From Halomonas ramblicola (GTDB lineage Bacteria > Pseudomonadota > Gammaproteobacteria > Pseudomonadales > Halomonadaceae): 64,000 bases of DNA. The stretch is from assembly GCF_030409215.1 (NCBI RefSeq), contig NZ_JAUFPL010000032.1, positions 98,872 to 162,871 on the forward strand, read 5' to 3'. Positions 50,226 to 58,246 of the stretch are shown here, in pieces; the stretch's first letter is position 1; the number at the start of each line of letters is the position of its first letter. Under the pieces are notes generated by a model. It had not been told where the DNA came from. It ran no database searches and saw nothing but the letters and a program-made list of their open reading frames with translations. Made by a program: the position numbers and the translations under genes.

Positions 50226-50734
50226 GGCGCCTCTCTCTCCACGTCGAAGTCGAATCCGCTGCCCAGCTTAGCATCGCGAGTCTCGACGATGACCCTGGCC
50301 CGCCAGGGCATCACCGCCTGGGTACAGATCGGGACCTGCCCCGCGCCGCGGAAGACGCCGTCAGCGTCGCGTGCCAGCGGGTAGCGGTGCAAGCCCATGT
50401 CCATCCCGCGTCCCACCAGGTCCACCCGCACCGAGGTCGCCTCGACGCCCTCCAGGGACACCTCGAGGGGCAGGATCTCCAGGGCGCCCACCTGGCCGTC
50501 CGCGCCGAGGTCCAGGCTCAGGTGACCGGCCTCGCCGAGCTCGGCCCGGCAGGGCCCATGGTGCAGGTCACAGCCCGGTGACGCGGGAAACCAGCGCACC
50601 TCCTCGGCCCCGCGCAGACTGTAGCTGGTCAGGTACCAGAGCGCCACGGCCACCGCGGCCAGGGTGACGAGGATCAGCAGCCGCAGCAGCGGCGGACGCG
50701 TGACGGCCGGGTCGGGGGAGGCGGTATCGGGCAT
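50222..50734 (-). CDS. Membrane-anchored protein coupled to SCO1, function unknown
   Basis: A 170-residue protein with one N-terminal helix (about residues 17-36) and a periplasmic domain. I do not recognise a named family. Possible metal ligands are C55, H59/H60, C62, M111 and M113 with H116 (GMDMGLHRY), C137 (VPICTQ) and M142. The pattern GMDMGLHRYPL...VPICTQAVMPWRA recalls FixH/YtkA-like beta-sandwich proteins, but this is only an impression. Its four-base overlap with the SCO1 gene points to a role in copper handling or oxidase assembly. A TTG at 50773 could extend it by 13 residues. Confidence 0.75.
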   Translation of the reverse strand: MPDTASPDPAVTRPPLLRLLILVTLAAVAVALWYLTSYSLRGAEEVRWFPASPGCDLHHGPCRAELGEAGHLSLDLGADGQVGALEILPLEVSLEGVEATSVRVDLVGRGMDMGLHRYPLARDADGVFRGAGQVPICTQAVMPWRARVIVETRDAKLGSGFDFDVEREAP

Positions 50735-50841
50735 GGCGAGGGACGACGTGACGGTTGCGGGAGCTGCCGGCAAGCTTATCAGCTTTCGGCTGTGGCAGAC
50801 TGCGCAAGGATGTCGCAGGCAACAAGACCAAGGAGAACGAC

Positions 50842-51756
50842 ATGACGGAAGTGGCGGACGCGCTGGGCCCCCTGTTCCTGCTGATCCTGCTGGGGGCGCT
50901 GCTCGGCCGGCTGCGCCAGCCGAGCGGCGACTTCTGGGCCCAGCTGGAGCGCCTGATCTACTTCCTGCTGTTTCCCGCCATGCTGGTGGCCACCCTGGCC
51001 ACCGCCGACGTCAGCCAGGTGCCGGTGGGACGGGTCGCCGTGGCGCTGCTGGGGGCCATGGGGCTCTTCGGCGCCCTGCTGTGGCGCCTGCGCGGCTGGC
51101 TGGGCCTGGCGGCGCCGGCCTTCACCTCGGCCTTCCAGGGGGCGCTGCGCTTCAATACCTACGTGGGCGTGGCCGGCGCCGCGGCCCTGCACGGCGCCCC
51201 CGGCGCCACGGTGGCGGCGGTCGCCGTGGCGCTGATGGTGCCGGTGGTCAACGTGCTGTGCGTGGCCAGCTTCATCGCCGCCGGCACCCTGGGCACCGGC
51301 AGCCTCGGCAAGAGCCTGGCTGCCCTGACCCGCAACCCGCTGATCCTCGGCTGCCTGCTGGGCATCGCCCTGAACCTCGGCGGCATCGGCCTGCCGGGCT
51401 GGAGCCAGGCCACGGTGGAGCTGCTGGGCCGCGCCGCCCTGCCGCTGGGCCTGGTCGCCGTGGGCGTCGCCCTGCGCCCGCGGGCGCTGATGCGCCTCGA
51501 CCGCGGCACCTGGGCCACCAACCTGGTGAAGCTGGTGCTGATGCCGGCCCTGGTGCTGCTGCTGGCCCTGGGGCTGGGCCTCGACCCGGTGAGCCGCGAC
51601 GTGGTCCTGCTGTTCGCCGCCCTGCCCACCGCCACCTCCGCCTATATCCTGGCCCGCCAACTGGGCGGCGATGCCGAGATGATGGCCGCGCTGATCACCG
51701 CCCAGACCCTGCTGGCGATGCTGACCCTGCCGCTATGGCTACGCCTGGCGAGCTAG
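50842..51756 (+). CDS. AEC family transporter
   Basis: A 304-residue membrane protein of the auxin efflux carrier (AEC) family, with about ten helices in two inverted halves. Typical features are the N-terminal PLFLLILLGALLGRL, the RFNTYVGVAGAAALHG segment before helix 5, NPLILGCLLGIALNLGG, and ALPTATSAYILARQLGGDAEMMAALITAQTLLA near the C terminus. Bacterial members carry carboxylates such as malate or malonate; the substrate here is unknown. The start is the ATG at 50842 with AAGGAG seven bases upstream. Confidence 0.9.
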   Translation: MTEVADALGPLFLLILLGALLGRLRQPSGDFWAQLERLIYFLLFPAMLVATLATADVSQVPVGRVAVALLGAMGLFGALLWRLRGWLGLAAPAFTSAFQGALRFNTYVGVAGAAALHGAPGATVAAVAVALMVPVVNVLCVASFIAAGTLGTGSLGKSLAALTRNPLILGCLLGIALNLGGIGLPGWSQATVELLGRAALPLGLVAVGVALRPRALMRLDRGTWATNLVKLVLMPALVLLLALGLGLDPVSRDVVLLFAALPTATSAYILARQLGGDAEMMAALITAQTLLAMLTLPLWLRLAS

Positions 51757-51778
51757 ATAAAAAACATTCGCATTCTTG

Positions 51779-51807
51779 TTGACACAATAAACGAGAATGA
51801 TTACTCT
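51779..51807 (+). promoter_or_regulatory. Strong promoter with Fur-box-like overlap
   Basis: TTGACA (perfect -35) and TACTCT are 17 bp apart. Overlapping the spacer and -10, GAGAATGATTACTC (51794-51807) resembles the core of a Fur box (GATAATGATAATCATTATC type), with AT-rich flanks. Transcription would begin near 51813-51815, exactly at the first hairpin of the candidate sRNA. Confidence 0.6.
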
Positions 51808-51812
51808 TTCCT

Positions 51813-51929
51813 CAGTGGCGTTGATGAGGCGCCACTGCCAGGGCAGGACCCGCCAGTCTCCTGCCATGGTTTCTCCCTCCTCATTGCTAGTCACGGTCTT
51901 GTGCCACCCTCCCCGAGGGTGGCTTTTTT
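51813..51929 (+). ncRNA. Candidate iron-responsive small RNA
   Basis: The region between the promoter at 51779-51807 and the terminator at 51903-51929 looks like a trans-acting sRNA of about 117 nt. It begins with a perfect 8-bp hairpin CAGTGGCG/CGCCACTG (51813-51820, 51830-51837). A 7-bp hairpin GGCAGGA/TCCTGCC (51842-51848, 51859-51865) follows, then an unpaired stretch 51866-51902 containing TTTCTCCCTCCTCATTGC, complementary to Shine-Dalgarno sequences. The terminator closes it. The layout and Fur-like promoter suggest a RyhB/PrrF-type role, but I cannot verify family membership. An overlapping 42-codon frame on the other strand looks fortuitous. Confidence 0.6.
51903..51929 (+). terminator. 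Intrinsic terminator of the candidate sRNA
   Basis: A perfect 9-bp stem GCCACCCTC/GAGGGTGGC with a 3-nt loop is followed by six T residues. It is directional for the plus strand; the minus-strand copy lacks a T-tract. It ends 3 nt before the hemN stop codon on the other strand. Confidence 0.88.
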
Positions 51930-51932
51930 CGT

Positions 51933-53318
51933 TCACACGGTGCGCGAATAGCGGTTCTCCCCGGGATCGAGATAGGCGTCGAAGGCCATGGCCGCATTGC
52001 GCATCATCAGCCGGCCGGCGGGCAGCACCTCGATCGCGTCCCGGCGGATCGCCAGCAGGCCGTCGTCGGCCATTTCCTCGAGCTCGACGAGGGCGTCGGC
52101 GAAGGTGTCGCGGAAGTCGATGGCGTGACGCGCCTCGATGGCGGCGAAGTCGATGCGTCCGTGGCACATCAGGGCGTTGATCACGTCGCGGCGCAGGCGG
52201 TCGTCGGCGCTGAGCCGATAGCCACGCATCACCGGCAGCCCGCCCGCCGCCAGGCGATGCTGGTACTGGGCGGTCTCCTTGACGTTCTGGCCGTAGGTGT
52301 CGCCCACCCGGCCGATGGCGGTGATGCCCAGGCCGATCAGGTCGCAATCGGCATGGGTGGAGTACCCCTGGAAGTTGCGCTGCAGGGTGCCGTTCTCGCG
52401 GGCCAGGCTGAGCTCGTCCTCGGGCAGGGCGAAGTGATCCATGCCGATATAGACGTAGCCCGCCTCGGTGAGGCGGCGGATGGTCAGCTCCAGCAGTTCC
52501 AGCTTGCGCTCCGGCGGCGGCATGTCCTCGGGGCGGATCAGCCGCTGGGCCTTGAACAGTGCCGGCAGGTGCGCGTAGCTGTAGGCGGCGATGCGGTCGG
52601 GGCGCAGGGCGATGATCCTGTCCAGGGTGGTGTCGAAGCTGGCCACCGTCTGCAGTGGCAGGCCGTAGATCAGGTCGACGCTCACCGAGTCGAAGCCCGC
52701 CTCGCGGGCCGCGGCCACCAGCGCCACCACCTGCGCCTCGCTCTGCACGCGATTCACCGCCTCCTGCACCTCGGGATCGAAGTCCTGCACCCCGAAGCTC
52801 AGGCGGTTGAAGCCCAGCTCGCGCAGCGCCTGGATCTGCCCGGGGGTCACGGTGCGCGGGTCCACCTCCAGGGAGAACTCCCGTGCCTCGGGCTCGGCGA
52901 AGTGGAAGGCGGCGTCCAGGCTCGCCATCAGCTCGCCCAGCTGGGCGTGGCTCAGGTAGGTGGGAGTGCCGCCCCCCAGGTGGAGCTGGGTCATCCGCCG
53001 CGAGTCGTCGAACAGCGCCCCCTGGACGCGGATCTCCTGCTTGAGCCACTCGAGATACTCGGCGGCCCGCTCGCGGTTGTGGGTGATGATCTTGTTGCAG
53101 GCGCAGTAGTAGCAGAGGCTCTCGCAGAAGGGGATGTGCACATAGGCTGACAGCGGCTTGGGCGACGCGGGGCGGTTGCTGCGCTCGGCGGCCGCGCGGT
53201 AGTCGTCCTCGGCGAAGGCGGCGTGGAACTGCGGCGCCGTGGGGTAGGAGGTGTAGCGCGGCCCCGGGCGGTCGTACTTCTCCACCAGGTGGCGGTCGAA
53301 GGGCAGGTGATCTCGCAT
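51933..53318 (-). CDS. hemN: Oxygen-independent coproporphyrinogen III oxidase
   Basis: A 461-residue radical-SAM enzyme that converts coproporphyrinogen III to protoporphyrinogen IX without oxygen. The 4Fe-4S motif is C-x3-C-x2-C in HIPFCESLCYYCACNK (about residues 60-70). Also seen are LHLGGGTPTYLS, EVDPRTVTPGQI, RLSFGVQDFDPEVQEAVNR and the C-terminal winged-helix HemN domain. The length matches true HemN rather than HemW (~380). The start is the ATG at 53318. It is divergent from nsrR, with an NsrR-like site between them. Confidence 0.95.
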   Translation of the reverse strand: MRDHLPFDRHLVEKYDRPGPRYTSYPTAPQFHAAFAEDDYRAAAERSNRPASPKPLSAYVHIPFCESLCYYCACNKIITHNRERAAEYLEWLKQEIRVQGALFDDSRRMTQLHLGGGTPTYLSHAQLGELMASLDAAFHFAEPEAREFSLEVDPRTVTPGQIQALRELGFNRLSFGVQDFDPEVQEAVNRVQSEAQVVALVAAAREAGFDSVSVDLIYGLPLQTVASFDTTLDRIIALRPDRIAAYSYAHLPALFKAQRLIRPEDMPPPERKLELLELTIRRLTEAGYVYIGMDHFALPEDELSLARENGTLQRNFQGYSTHADCDLIGLGITAIGRVGDTYGQNVKETAQYQHRLAAGGLPVMRGYRLSADDRLRRDVINALMCHGRIDFAAIEARHAIDFRDTFADALVELEEMADDGLLAIRRDAIEVLPAGRLMMRNAAMAFDAYLDPGENRYSRTV

Positions 53319-53469
53319 GGTCGAACGGCCTCTTGAAGATGCCGGGGAGTATGCCAGCCGCGGCGCGGCGCGTCGGTACCCTTCTGGAGGTAGGCACGAC
53401 GCGGCGGCTACCCCCTCGGTGGGGGCCAGCCGGCGGCAAAGCAGGATGCCCCGCCTTGCAGCGTCGGAT

Positions 53470-53492
53470 AAGATGTAGATACGTTGCATCTG
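53470..53492. promoter_or_regulatory. NsrR-type operator candidate
   Basis: AAGATG and CATCTG are 11 bp apart in a 23-bp site. This matches the spacing and half-sites of the NsrR consensus (AAGATG-N11-CATCTT) with one mismatch. It lies 40 bp before nsrR and about 150 bp before divergent hemN, so autoregulation and nitric-oxide control of hemN are both possible. Confidence 0.55.
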
Positions 53493-53531
53493 TGGACACC
53501 CCGATCATCGGCGCGAGGCATCCGACATCCC

Positions 53532-53984
53532 ATGCACCTGACCCGCTTCACCGACTACTCCCTGCGCGTGCTGCTCTACCTGGCGGTCAAGGGGGAACAG
53601 CGCTCGACCATCACCGAGATCGCCGAACGCTTCGACATCTCCCGCAATCACCTGATGAAGGTGGTCCAGGACCTGAGCCACCACGGCTACATCACCGCCA
53701 TCCGCGGCAAGAACGGCGGCCTGCTGCTGCAGCGCGACCCGGCATCGATCTCGCTCGGCGAGCTGGTGCGCACCACCGAGCGCGACCTGGACCTGGTGGA
53801 GTGCTTCGGCGAGCGCAACGAGTGCGTGATCACCCCGGCCTGCCAGCTCAAGCACGTCCTCGCCGAGGCCCTGGAGGCCTTCATGGCCGTGCTCGACCGC
53901 TACACCCTGGCCGACCTGCTCGGTCCCCGCCGCCCGGGGCTGATCCGCCTGCTGCATATCGAGGAACTGCCCTCCGCCTCCTGA
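53532..53984 (+). CDS. nsrR: Rrf2-family nitric oxide-sensing repressor NsrR
   Basis: A 150-residue Rrf2-family regulator. The winged-helix DNA-binding domain is residues 1-75, starting MHLTRFTDYSLRVLLYLA as in NsrR. Cysteines at 91, 98 and 104 (VECFGERNECVITPAC) are the expected iron-sulfur ligands; nitric oxide damages the cluster and releases repression. The RNHLMKVVQDLSHHGYI recognition region is typical. The start was set at 53532, as residues encoded upstream are not family-like. Confidence 0.92.
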   Translation: MHLTRFTDYSLRVLLYLAVKGEQRSTITEIAERFDISRNHLMKVVQDLSHHGYITAIRGKNGGLLLQRDPASISLGELVRTTERDLDLVECFGERNECVITPACQLKHVLAEALEAFMAVLDRYTLADLLGPRRPGLIRLLHIEELPSAS

Positions 53985-54144
53985 GGCCCCGCCGCCCACC
54001 GGGCCGCAGGCCGACATGACCCTCGGTACCGGCCACCGCTGACCGGGCCGGGACAGGCCGGCGGCACTCTGGCACCATGTGGGCTTTTCGGCGGGAGAGG
54101 CCTCCCTCTCGCCCCGGGAACGTCCCTGCCAGAGGAACACCGCC

Positions 54145-54696
54145 ATGCTCCAGCGCCTCGTCCCGTCCATCCTCCTCATGCTGCTCGGCCTGGCCCTGGC
54201 CGGCCCCGTCAGCGCGCTGCAGTTCAACACCGCCGAGGTCGAGCGCCACGACGCCTGGCAGTCGATGACCCTGGTGCTCGGCGAGGAGCGTCTCTACCGC
54301 GCCGCGGAGGGCGACAGCTACGGCGACTCCCTGTTCAGCGTCAACTACACCCCCGGCGCCTGCGACGCCCCCTGGCTGGAGCTGCGCGTCGACCTGGGCG
54401 AGCGCCAGCCCGAGAGCCGCACGGTGAACCGGGTGCCCGCCGACCTGCGGGTCGACCACGAGACGATCCACACCGGCCGCGGCGAGTTCCGCGTCGAGCG
54501 CGGCGACAGCGGCTTCTACGTGCACTTCGACCTCGACGACCGGCCGCTGCTGCTGGACGAGTTGCGCCGCGGCGAGACCCTGCGGCTGCGCCTGATGCGC
54601 GGCCCCGACGACCCCTGGTTCATGGTCTTCGCCCTGGCCGGCGCCGACGCCGCCATGGACCGCGCCCAACGCGCCTGTCGCGCGGCGGTACGCTGA
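54145..54696 (+). CDS. Secreted protein of unknown function
   Basis: A 183-residue protein with a clear signal peptide (about residues 1-25, ending VSA). I do not recognise a family. The mature part looks beta-rich and contains two cysteines (GACDAPW and QRACRAAV) that could form a disulfide. It has acidic surface composition. The start at 54145 has AGAGGA upstream. It lies 160 bp after nsrR and 64 bp before the cyclophilin gene; neither neighbour explains its role. Confidence 0.75.
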   Translation: MLQRLVPSILLMLLGLALAGPVSALQFNTAEVERHDAWQSMTLVLGEERLYRAAEGDSYGDSLFSVNYTPGACDAPWLELRVDLGERQPESRTVNRVPADLRVDHETIHTGRGEFRVERGDSGFYVHFDLDDRPLLLDELRRGETLRLRLMRGPDDPWFMVFALAGADAAMDRAQRACRAAVR

Positions 54697-54760
54697 CAGG
54701 CGCCGCCCGGCGCCGTATGCTGGACGCCGAGTCATCCATCACCCAGGACCCGACGAGACC

Positions 54761-55345
54761 ATGCGACGCCTCTCCCTTGCCCTGCTGCTCACCGCCGCGC
54801 TGCCGACCCTCGCCTTCGCCCAGGCCGCTGCCGACCCCGATGTCGTCCTGCACACCAGCGAGGGCGCCATCGGCCTCGAACTGTTCGAGGAAGAGGCGCC
54901 GCAGAGCGTCGAGAACTTCCTCGCCTATGCCGAGGCGGGCCACTACGACGGCACCCTCTTCCACCGGGTGATCGACGGCTTCATGATCCAGGGCGGCGGC
55001 TTCGACGCCGACTTCCAGCAGAAGCCCACCCGCGAGCCGATCGACAACGAAGCCGACAACGGCCTCTCCAACCGCCGCGGCACCCTGGCCATGGCGCGCA
55101 CCGGCGATCCCCACTCGGCCACCGCCCAGTTCTTCATCAACGTCGCCGACAACCCCTCCCTCGACCACGTCAGCCCGCAGTCCGGCCGAACCTGGGGCTA
55201 CGCGGTGTTCGGGCGCGTGGTAGAGGGCATGGAGGTGGTGGACACCATCAAGCGCCTGCCCACCGGCAACCGCGGTCGCTTCCAGGATGCGCCCCAGGAG
55301 GCGGTGGTGATCGAGCGTGCCGAGATTCGCCGAGAGCTCCGCTGA
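54761..55345 (+). CDS. ppiA: Periplasmic cyclophilin-type peptidyl-prolyl isomerase
   Basis: A 194-residue cyclophilin. A signal peptide covers about residues 1-21 (LAFAQA). Active-site segments are [16 protein letters not shown] (with the catalytic Arg), [24 protein letters not shown] and [17 protein letters not shown]. It speeds cis-trans isomerisation of prolines in the periplasm. The symbol reflects closest similarity to E. coli PpiA by export and length. It may form an operon with the following phosphatase, 7 nt away. Confidence 0.92.
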   Translation: MRRLSLALLLTAALPTLAFAQAAADPDVVLHTSEGAIGLELFEEEAPQSVENFLAYAEAGHYDGTLFHRVIDGFMIQGGGFDADFQQKPTREPIDNEADNGLSNRRGTLAMARTGDPHSATAQFFINVADNPSLDHVSPQSGRTWGYAVFGRVVEGMEVVDTIKRLPTGNRGRFQDAPQEAVVIERAEIRRELR

Positions 55346-55352
55346 GGCCGCC

Positions 55353-55913
55353 ATGCGCAACCGCTACCTGCTGATGCGCCACGGCCACAGCCAGGCCAAC
55401 GCCCGCGGGATCATCGTCAGCAGCCCCGAACGCGGACTCGACGACTTCGGCCTCTCGCCCACCGGCGAGGCCCAGCTCGAGGCCCTGCTGGCCGACTGGC
55501 GCTGGCCGGCCCCGACCCAGGCACTGCACTCCGACTTCCGGCGCACCACCGAGACCGCCGCCCGGGTGGCGGCATGCTTCGGCCTGGCCCTGGAGCCCGA
55601 GCCGCGCCTGCGCGAGCGCCACTTCGGCGAGCTGGAGGGCCAGGGCGACGACCGCTACCCGGAGGTCTGGGCCCGCGACGCCGAGGCCTCCGACCACCGC
55701 GCCTTCGGCGTGGAGCCGGTGAGTGCCGTGGCGACGCGCATGCGCGCGGTGGTCGACGCCCTGGAGGCGCGCCACCGCGGCGAGACCCTGCTGCTGGTCA
55801 GCCACGGCGACCCGCTGCAGATCCTGCTCGCCGCCCTGGAGGGCCAGCCACTGACCCGCCACCGCGACCGCGCACCGCTGGCCCCGGCCAGCATCACGCC
55901 GTTCGGCGACTGA
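55353..55913 (+). CDS. Histidine phosphatase family protein
   Basis: A 186-residue phosphoglycerate-mutase-like phosphatase. The phosphohistidine motif is LMRHGHSQAN (about residues 8-17). A second arginine is in SDFRRTTETA, the acid/base glutamate in RERHFGELEG, and the late histidine in LLVSHGDPLQILL. Such proteins dephosphorylate small metabolites (for example alpha-ribazole phosphate or sugar phosphates); the substrate here is unknown. The ATG at 55353 was preferred over an in-frame start inside the cyclophilin gene. Confidence 0.9.
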   Translation: MRNRYLLMRHGHSQANARGIIVSSPERGLDDFGLSPTGEAQLEALLADWRWPAPTQALHSDFRRTTETAARVAACFGLALEPEPRLRERHFGELEGQGDDRYPEVWARDAEASDHRAFGVEPVSAVATRMRAVVDALEARHRGETLLLVSHGDPLQILLAALEGQPLTRHRDRAPLAPASITPFGD

Positions 55914-55931
55914 CGGACGAGGGAGGCTGAC

Positions 55932-56297
55932 GTGGCGAGGCTGCTGTTCCGGCTGGGTAACGTGCCCGACGAGGAGGCCGAGGAGGTGCGGGCCCTGCTC
56001 GAGGAGCACGGCTTCGACACCTACGAGAGCCGGGCCGGCTTCTGGGGCCTGGGGGTGGCGGCGATCTGGCTGCGCGACGAGGCGCGCTATACCGAGGCCC
56101 GCGAGGTCCTCGACGCCTACCAGCGGGGGCTCAGCGAACGGGTCCGCCGGGAGCGCGACGACCTGGCCGCGCGGGGCGAGGCCCCCACACTGTGGAAGCG
56201 GCTGCGCCACCATCCCGGGCGGATCCTGCTGCTGGCCATCGCCGCCCTGGCGATCCTCGCCGCCTCGACCCTGCCCTTCCTGGGCCTGATCGACTGA
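55932..56297 (+). CDS. DUF6164-type small membrane protein
   Basis: A 121-residue protein that, from memory, fits the DUF6164 family. A soluble N-terminal part (MARLLFRLGNVPDEEAEEVRALLEEHGFDTYE) resembles a small ferredoxin-like or signal-transducing DUF2007-type domain. It is followed by a charged helix and one C-terminal membrane helix (about residues 97-117). Function unknown. The start is GTG at 55932 with GGGAGG five bases upstream. A large hairpin follows. Confidence 0.8.
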   Translation: MARLLFRLGNVPDEEAEEVRALLEEHGFDTYESRAGFWGLGVAAIWLRDEARYTEAREVLDAYQRGLSERVRRERDDLAARGEAPTLWKRLRHHPGRILLLAIAALAILAASTLPFLGLID

Positions 56298-56320
56298 CCC
56301 GCGACCACCACGCCAGACGA

Positions 56321-56356
56321 CGACGCCCCCGCCGGCCGGGGCCGACGGGGGCGTCG
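56321..56356. terminator. Bidirectional hairpin between DUF6164 gene and ahpF
   Basis: CGACGCCCCC and GGGGGCGTCG form a perfect 10-bp stem with a 16-nt GC-rich loop, between convergent genes. No T-tract follows on either strand. Confidence 0.5.
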
Positions 56357-56385
56357 TTCGGTGGTGAGGGCGTCCCCTCCCGAGA

Positions 56386-57942
56386 TCAGCTGCGGATCAG
56401 GTGGTCGAAGGCCCCCAGGGCGGCGCGGGAGCCCTCGCCCATGGCGATGACGATCTGCTTGTAGGGCACGGTGGTCACGTCGCCGGCGGCGAAGATGCCG
56501 GGCACGCTGGTCATGCCGCGCTCGTCGGTGATGATCTCGCCGCGCTCGGAGAGCTCGATGGGCGAATCCTTCAGCCACTCGGTGTTGGGCACCAGGCCGA
56601 TCTGCACGAAGACGCCCTCCAGCTCCAGGTGGCGCAGCTCGCCGCTGGCCCGCTCCTCGTAGGTGAGGCCATTGACCCGGCTGCCGTCGCCGTTCACCGC
56701 GGTGGTCCGGGCCCCCTTGATGATCTCGACGTTGGGCAGGCTGGCCAGCTTCTTCTGCAGCACGTCGTCGGCGCGCAGCTCGTCCATGAATTCGATCAGG
56801 GTGACCCGGGCCACCAGGCCGGCCAGGTCGATGGCCGCCTCGACGCCGGAGTTACCGCCGCCGATCACCGCCACGCGCTTGCCCTTGAACAGCGGGCCGT
56901 CGCAGTGCGGGCAGTAGGCCACGCCCTTGTTGCGGTACTCGGCCTCGCCGGGCACGCCCATCTCGCGCCAGCGGGCACCGGTGGCCAGCACCAGGGTCCT
57001 GGCCTTGAGGCTGGCGCCGGATTCGAAGCGTACCTCGTGCTCGCCGCCCGGGCGGGGAGCCGGCACCAGCTCGATGGCGCGCTGCAGGTTCATGATGTCG
57101 ACCTCGTACTCCTTGACGTGCTCCTCCAGCGCTGCGGCCAGCTTGGGGCCCTCGGTCTGGGGCACGGAGATGAGGTTCTCGATGGCCAGGGTATCGAGGA
57201 CCTGGCCGCCGAAGCGCTCCGCGGCCACGCCGGTGCGGATGCCCTTGCGCGCGGCGTAGACAGCCGCCGCGGCGCCGGCGGGGCCGCCACCGATCATCAG
57301 GGTATCGAAGACCGGCTTCTCGCCGAGCCTGGCGGCCTCGCGCTCGGCGGCGCCGGTGTCCACCCTGGCCAGGATCTGCTCCAGGCTCATGCGGCCCTGG
57401 TCGAAGGGCTCGCCGTTGAGGTAGACGCTGGGCACCGACATGATCTCGCGCTTCTCTACCTCGTCCTGGAACAGCGCGCCGTCGATGGCCACGTGGCGCA
57501 CCTTCGGGTTGAGGATGGCCATCAGGTTGAGCGCCTGGACCACGTCGGGGCAGTTCTGGCAGGAGAGCGAGAAGTAGGTCTCGAAGTGCAGCTCGCCCTC
57601 GAGGCCCTTGATCTGCTCGATCACATCACTGCTGGCCTTGGGCGGATGGCCGCCGATCTGCAGCAGCGCCAGCACCAGGGAGGTGAACTCGTGGCCCATG
57701 GGAAGGCCGGCGAACACCAGGCCGGTGTCCTCGCCGGGGCGGTTCAGGGCGAAGGACGGGCGACGCGCGTCGCTGCCGTCGGTGCGCAGGGCGATCTTGT
57801 CGGTCAGGCCGACGATGTCGGTCAGCAGGCCGTGCAGCTCCTGCGACTTGGCGCCGTCATCGAGGGACGCGACGATCTCGAAGGGCTGGGTGACCTTGGC
57901 CAGGTAGGCCTTGAGCTGGTTTTTCAGATTGTCGTCCAACAT
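56386..57942 (-). CDS. ahpF: Alkyl hydroperoxide reductase subunit F
   Basis: A 518-residue flavoprotein that passes electrons from NADH to AhpC. The N-terminal domain has tandem thioredoxin folds with the redox pair CQNC (about residues 130-133). The thioredoxin-reductase-like part has the FAD motif [17 protein letters not shown], the second redox pair CPHC in [13 protein letters not shown], and the NAD motif [15 protein letters not shown]. The final segment [31 protein letters not shown] is typical. It is downstream of ahpC but separated by 304 bp that hold a terminator-like hairpin, so it may have its own promoter. Confidence 0.97.
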   Translation of the reverse strand: MLDDNLKNQLKAYLAKVTQPFEIVASLDDGAKSQELHGLLTDIVGLTDKIALRTDGSDARRPSFALNRPGEDTGLVFAGLPMGHEFTSLVLALLQIGGHPPKASSDVIEQIKGLEGELHFETYFSLSCQNCPDVVQALNLMAILNPKVRHVAIDGALFQDEVEKREIMSVPSVYLNGEPFDQGRMSLEQILARVDTGAAEREAARLGEKPVFDTLMIGGGPAGAAAAVYAARKGIRTGVAAERFGGQVLDTLAIENLISVPQTEGPKLAAALEEHVKEYEVDIMNLQRAIELVPAPRPGGEHEVRFESGASLKARTLVLATGARWREMGVPGEAEYRNKGVAYCPHCDGPLFKGKRVAVIGGGNSGVEAAIDLAGLVARVTLIEFMDELRADDVLQKKLASLPNVEIIKGARTTAVNGDGSRVNGLTYEERASGELRHLELEGVFVQIGLVPNTEWLKDSPIELSERGEIITDERGMTSVPGIFAAGDVTTVPYKQIVIAMGEGSRAALGAFDHLIRS

Positions 57943-58027
57943 GACAGCGTTCCTTCATGTTCGGGTTTCGGGATCACGAGGGGGCCGTGCGATGGCCATG
58001 CGGCACCGCCATGGGTCTCGTGATGCG

Positions 58028-58059
58028 AAAACGGGGCCCCGGGCAGGGGATGCCCGGGG
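58028..58059 (-). terminator. Putative ahpC terminator
   Basis: On the minus strand CCCCGGGC/GCCCGGGG (58059-58052 and 58044-58037) with a 7-nt loop is followed by CCCCGTTTT. It lies about 190 nt after the ahpC stop, beyond the palindromic element. Confidence 0.5.
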
Positions 58060-58104
58060 AAGGGCGGCGAGGCCCGGGGCGGGGCCTCGCAATATTTCTA
58101 CTTG

Positions 58105-58246
58105 GGAAACTGCTGATTCATGTCGCGAGCGAAGAGAGGTTGGCCGCCGCCGGAGCGCAGAAACCGGAGCCTATGCGGTACTAGGTGAGGATTTCGAGCA
58201 CCGCCGGCGGCCAAGATATCGAGCGCAGCAATGAATCAGCGTTTCC
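58105..58246. repeat. 142-bp palindromic element next to ahpC
   Basis: The ends are GGAAAC (58105-58110) and GTTTCC (58241-58246). Inside these, GCTGATTCAT/ATGAATCAGC (58112-58121, 58231-58240) and TTGGCCGCCG/CGGCGGCCAA (58140-58149, 58204-58213) are perfect 10-bp inverted pairs. The result is a long interrupted hairpin. The right end directly abuts the ahpC TAA codon. It resembles a REP/MITE-type dispersed element. No second copy is seen in this window. Confidence 0.7.

Larger units (their letters stand above)
57943..58246. other. 304-bp ahpC-ahpF intergenic region rich in hairpins
   Basis: No coding frame of note. From ahpC toward ahpF it contains a 142-bp inverted-repeat element (58105-58246), a stem CGAGGCCC/GGGCCTCG (58068-58089), a terminator-like stem at 58037-58059, and a long-range pair ATCACGAG/CTCGTGAT (57973-57980 with 58017-58024). 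The last ~80 bp should hold any ahpF promoter; I could not assign one. Confidence 0.6.

Noticed and set aside
51739..51867. A 42-codon minus-strand frame with a purine-rich GAGGAGGGA before its ATG, overlapping the AEC gene end and the candidate sRNA.
   Set aside because: Third codon positions are not GC-biased like real genes here. The second half runs through the AT-rich promoter region, and the apparent Shine-Dalgarno is the complement of the sRNA pyrimidine run. A plus-strand promoter and terminator explain the region better.
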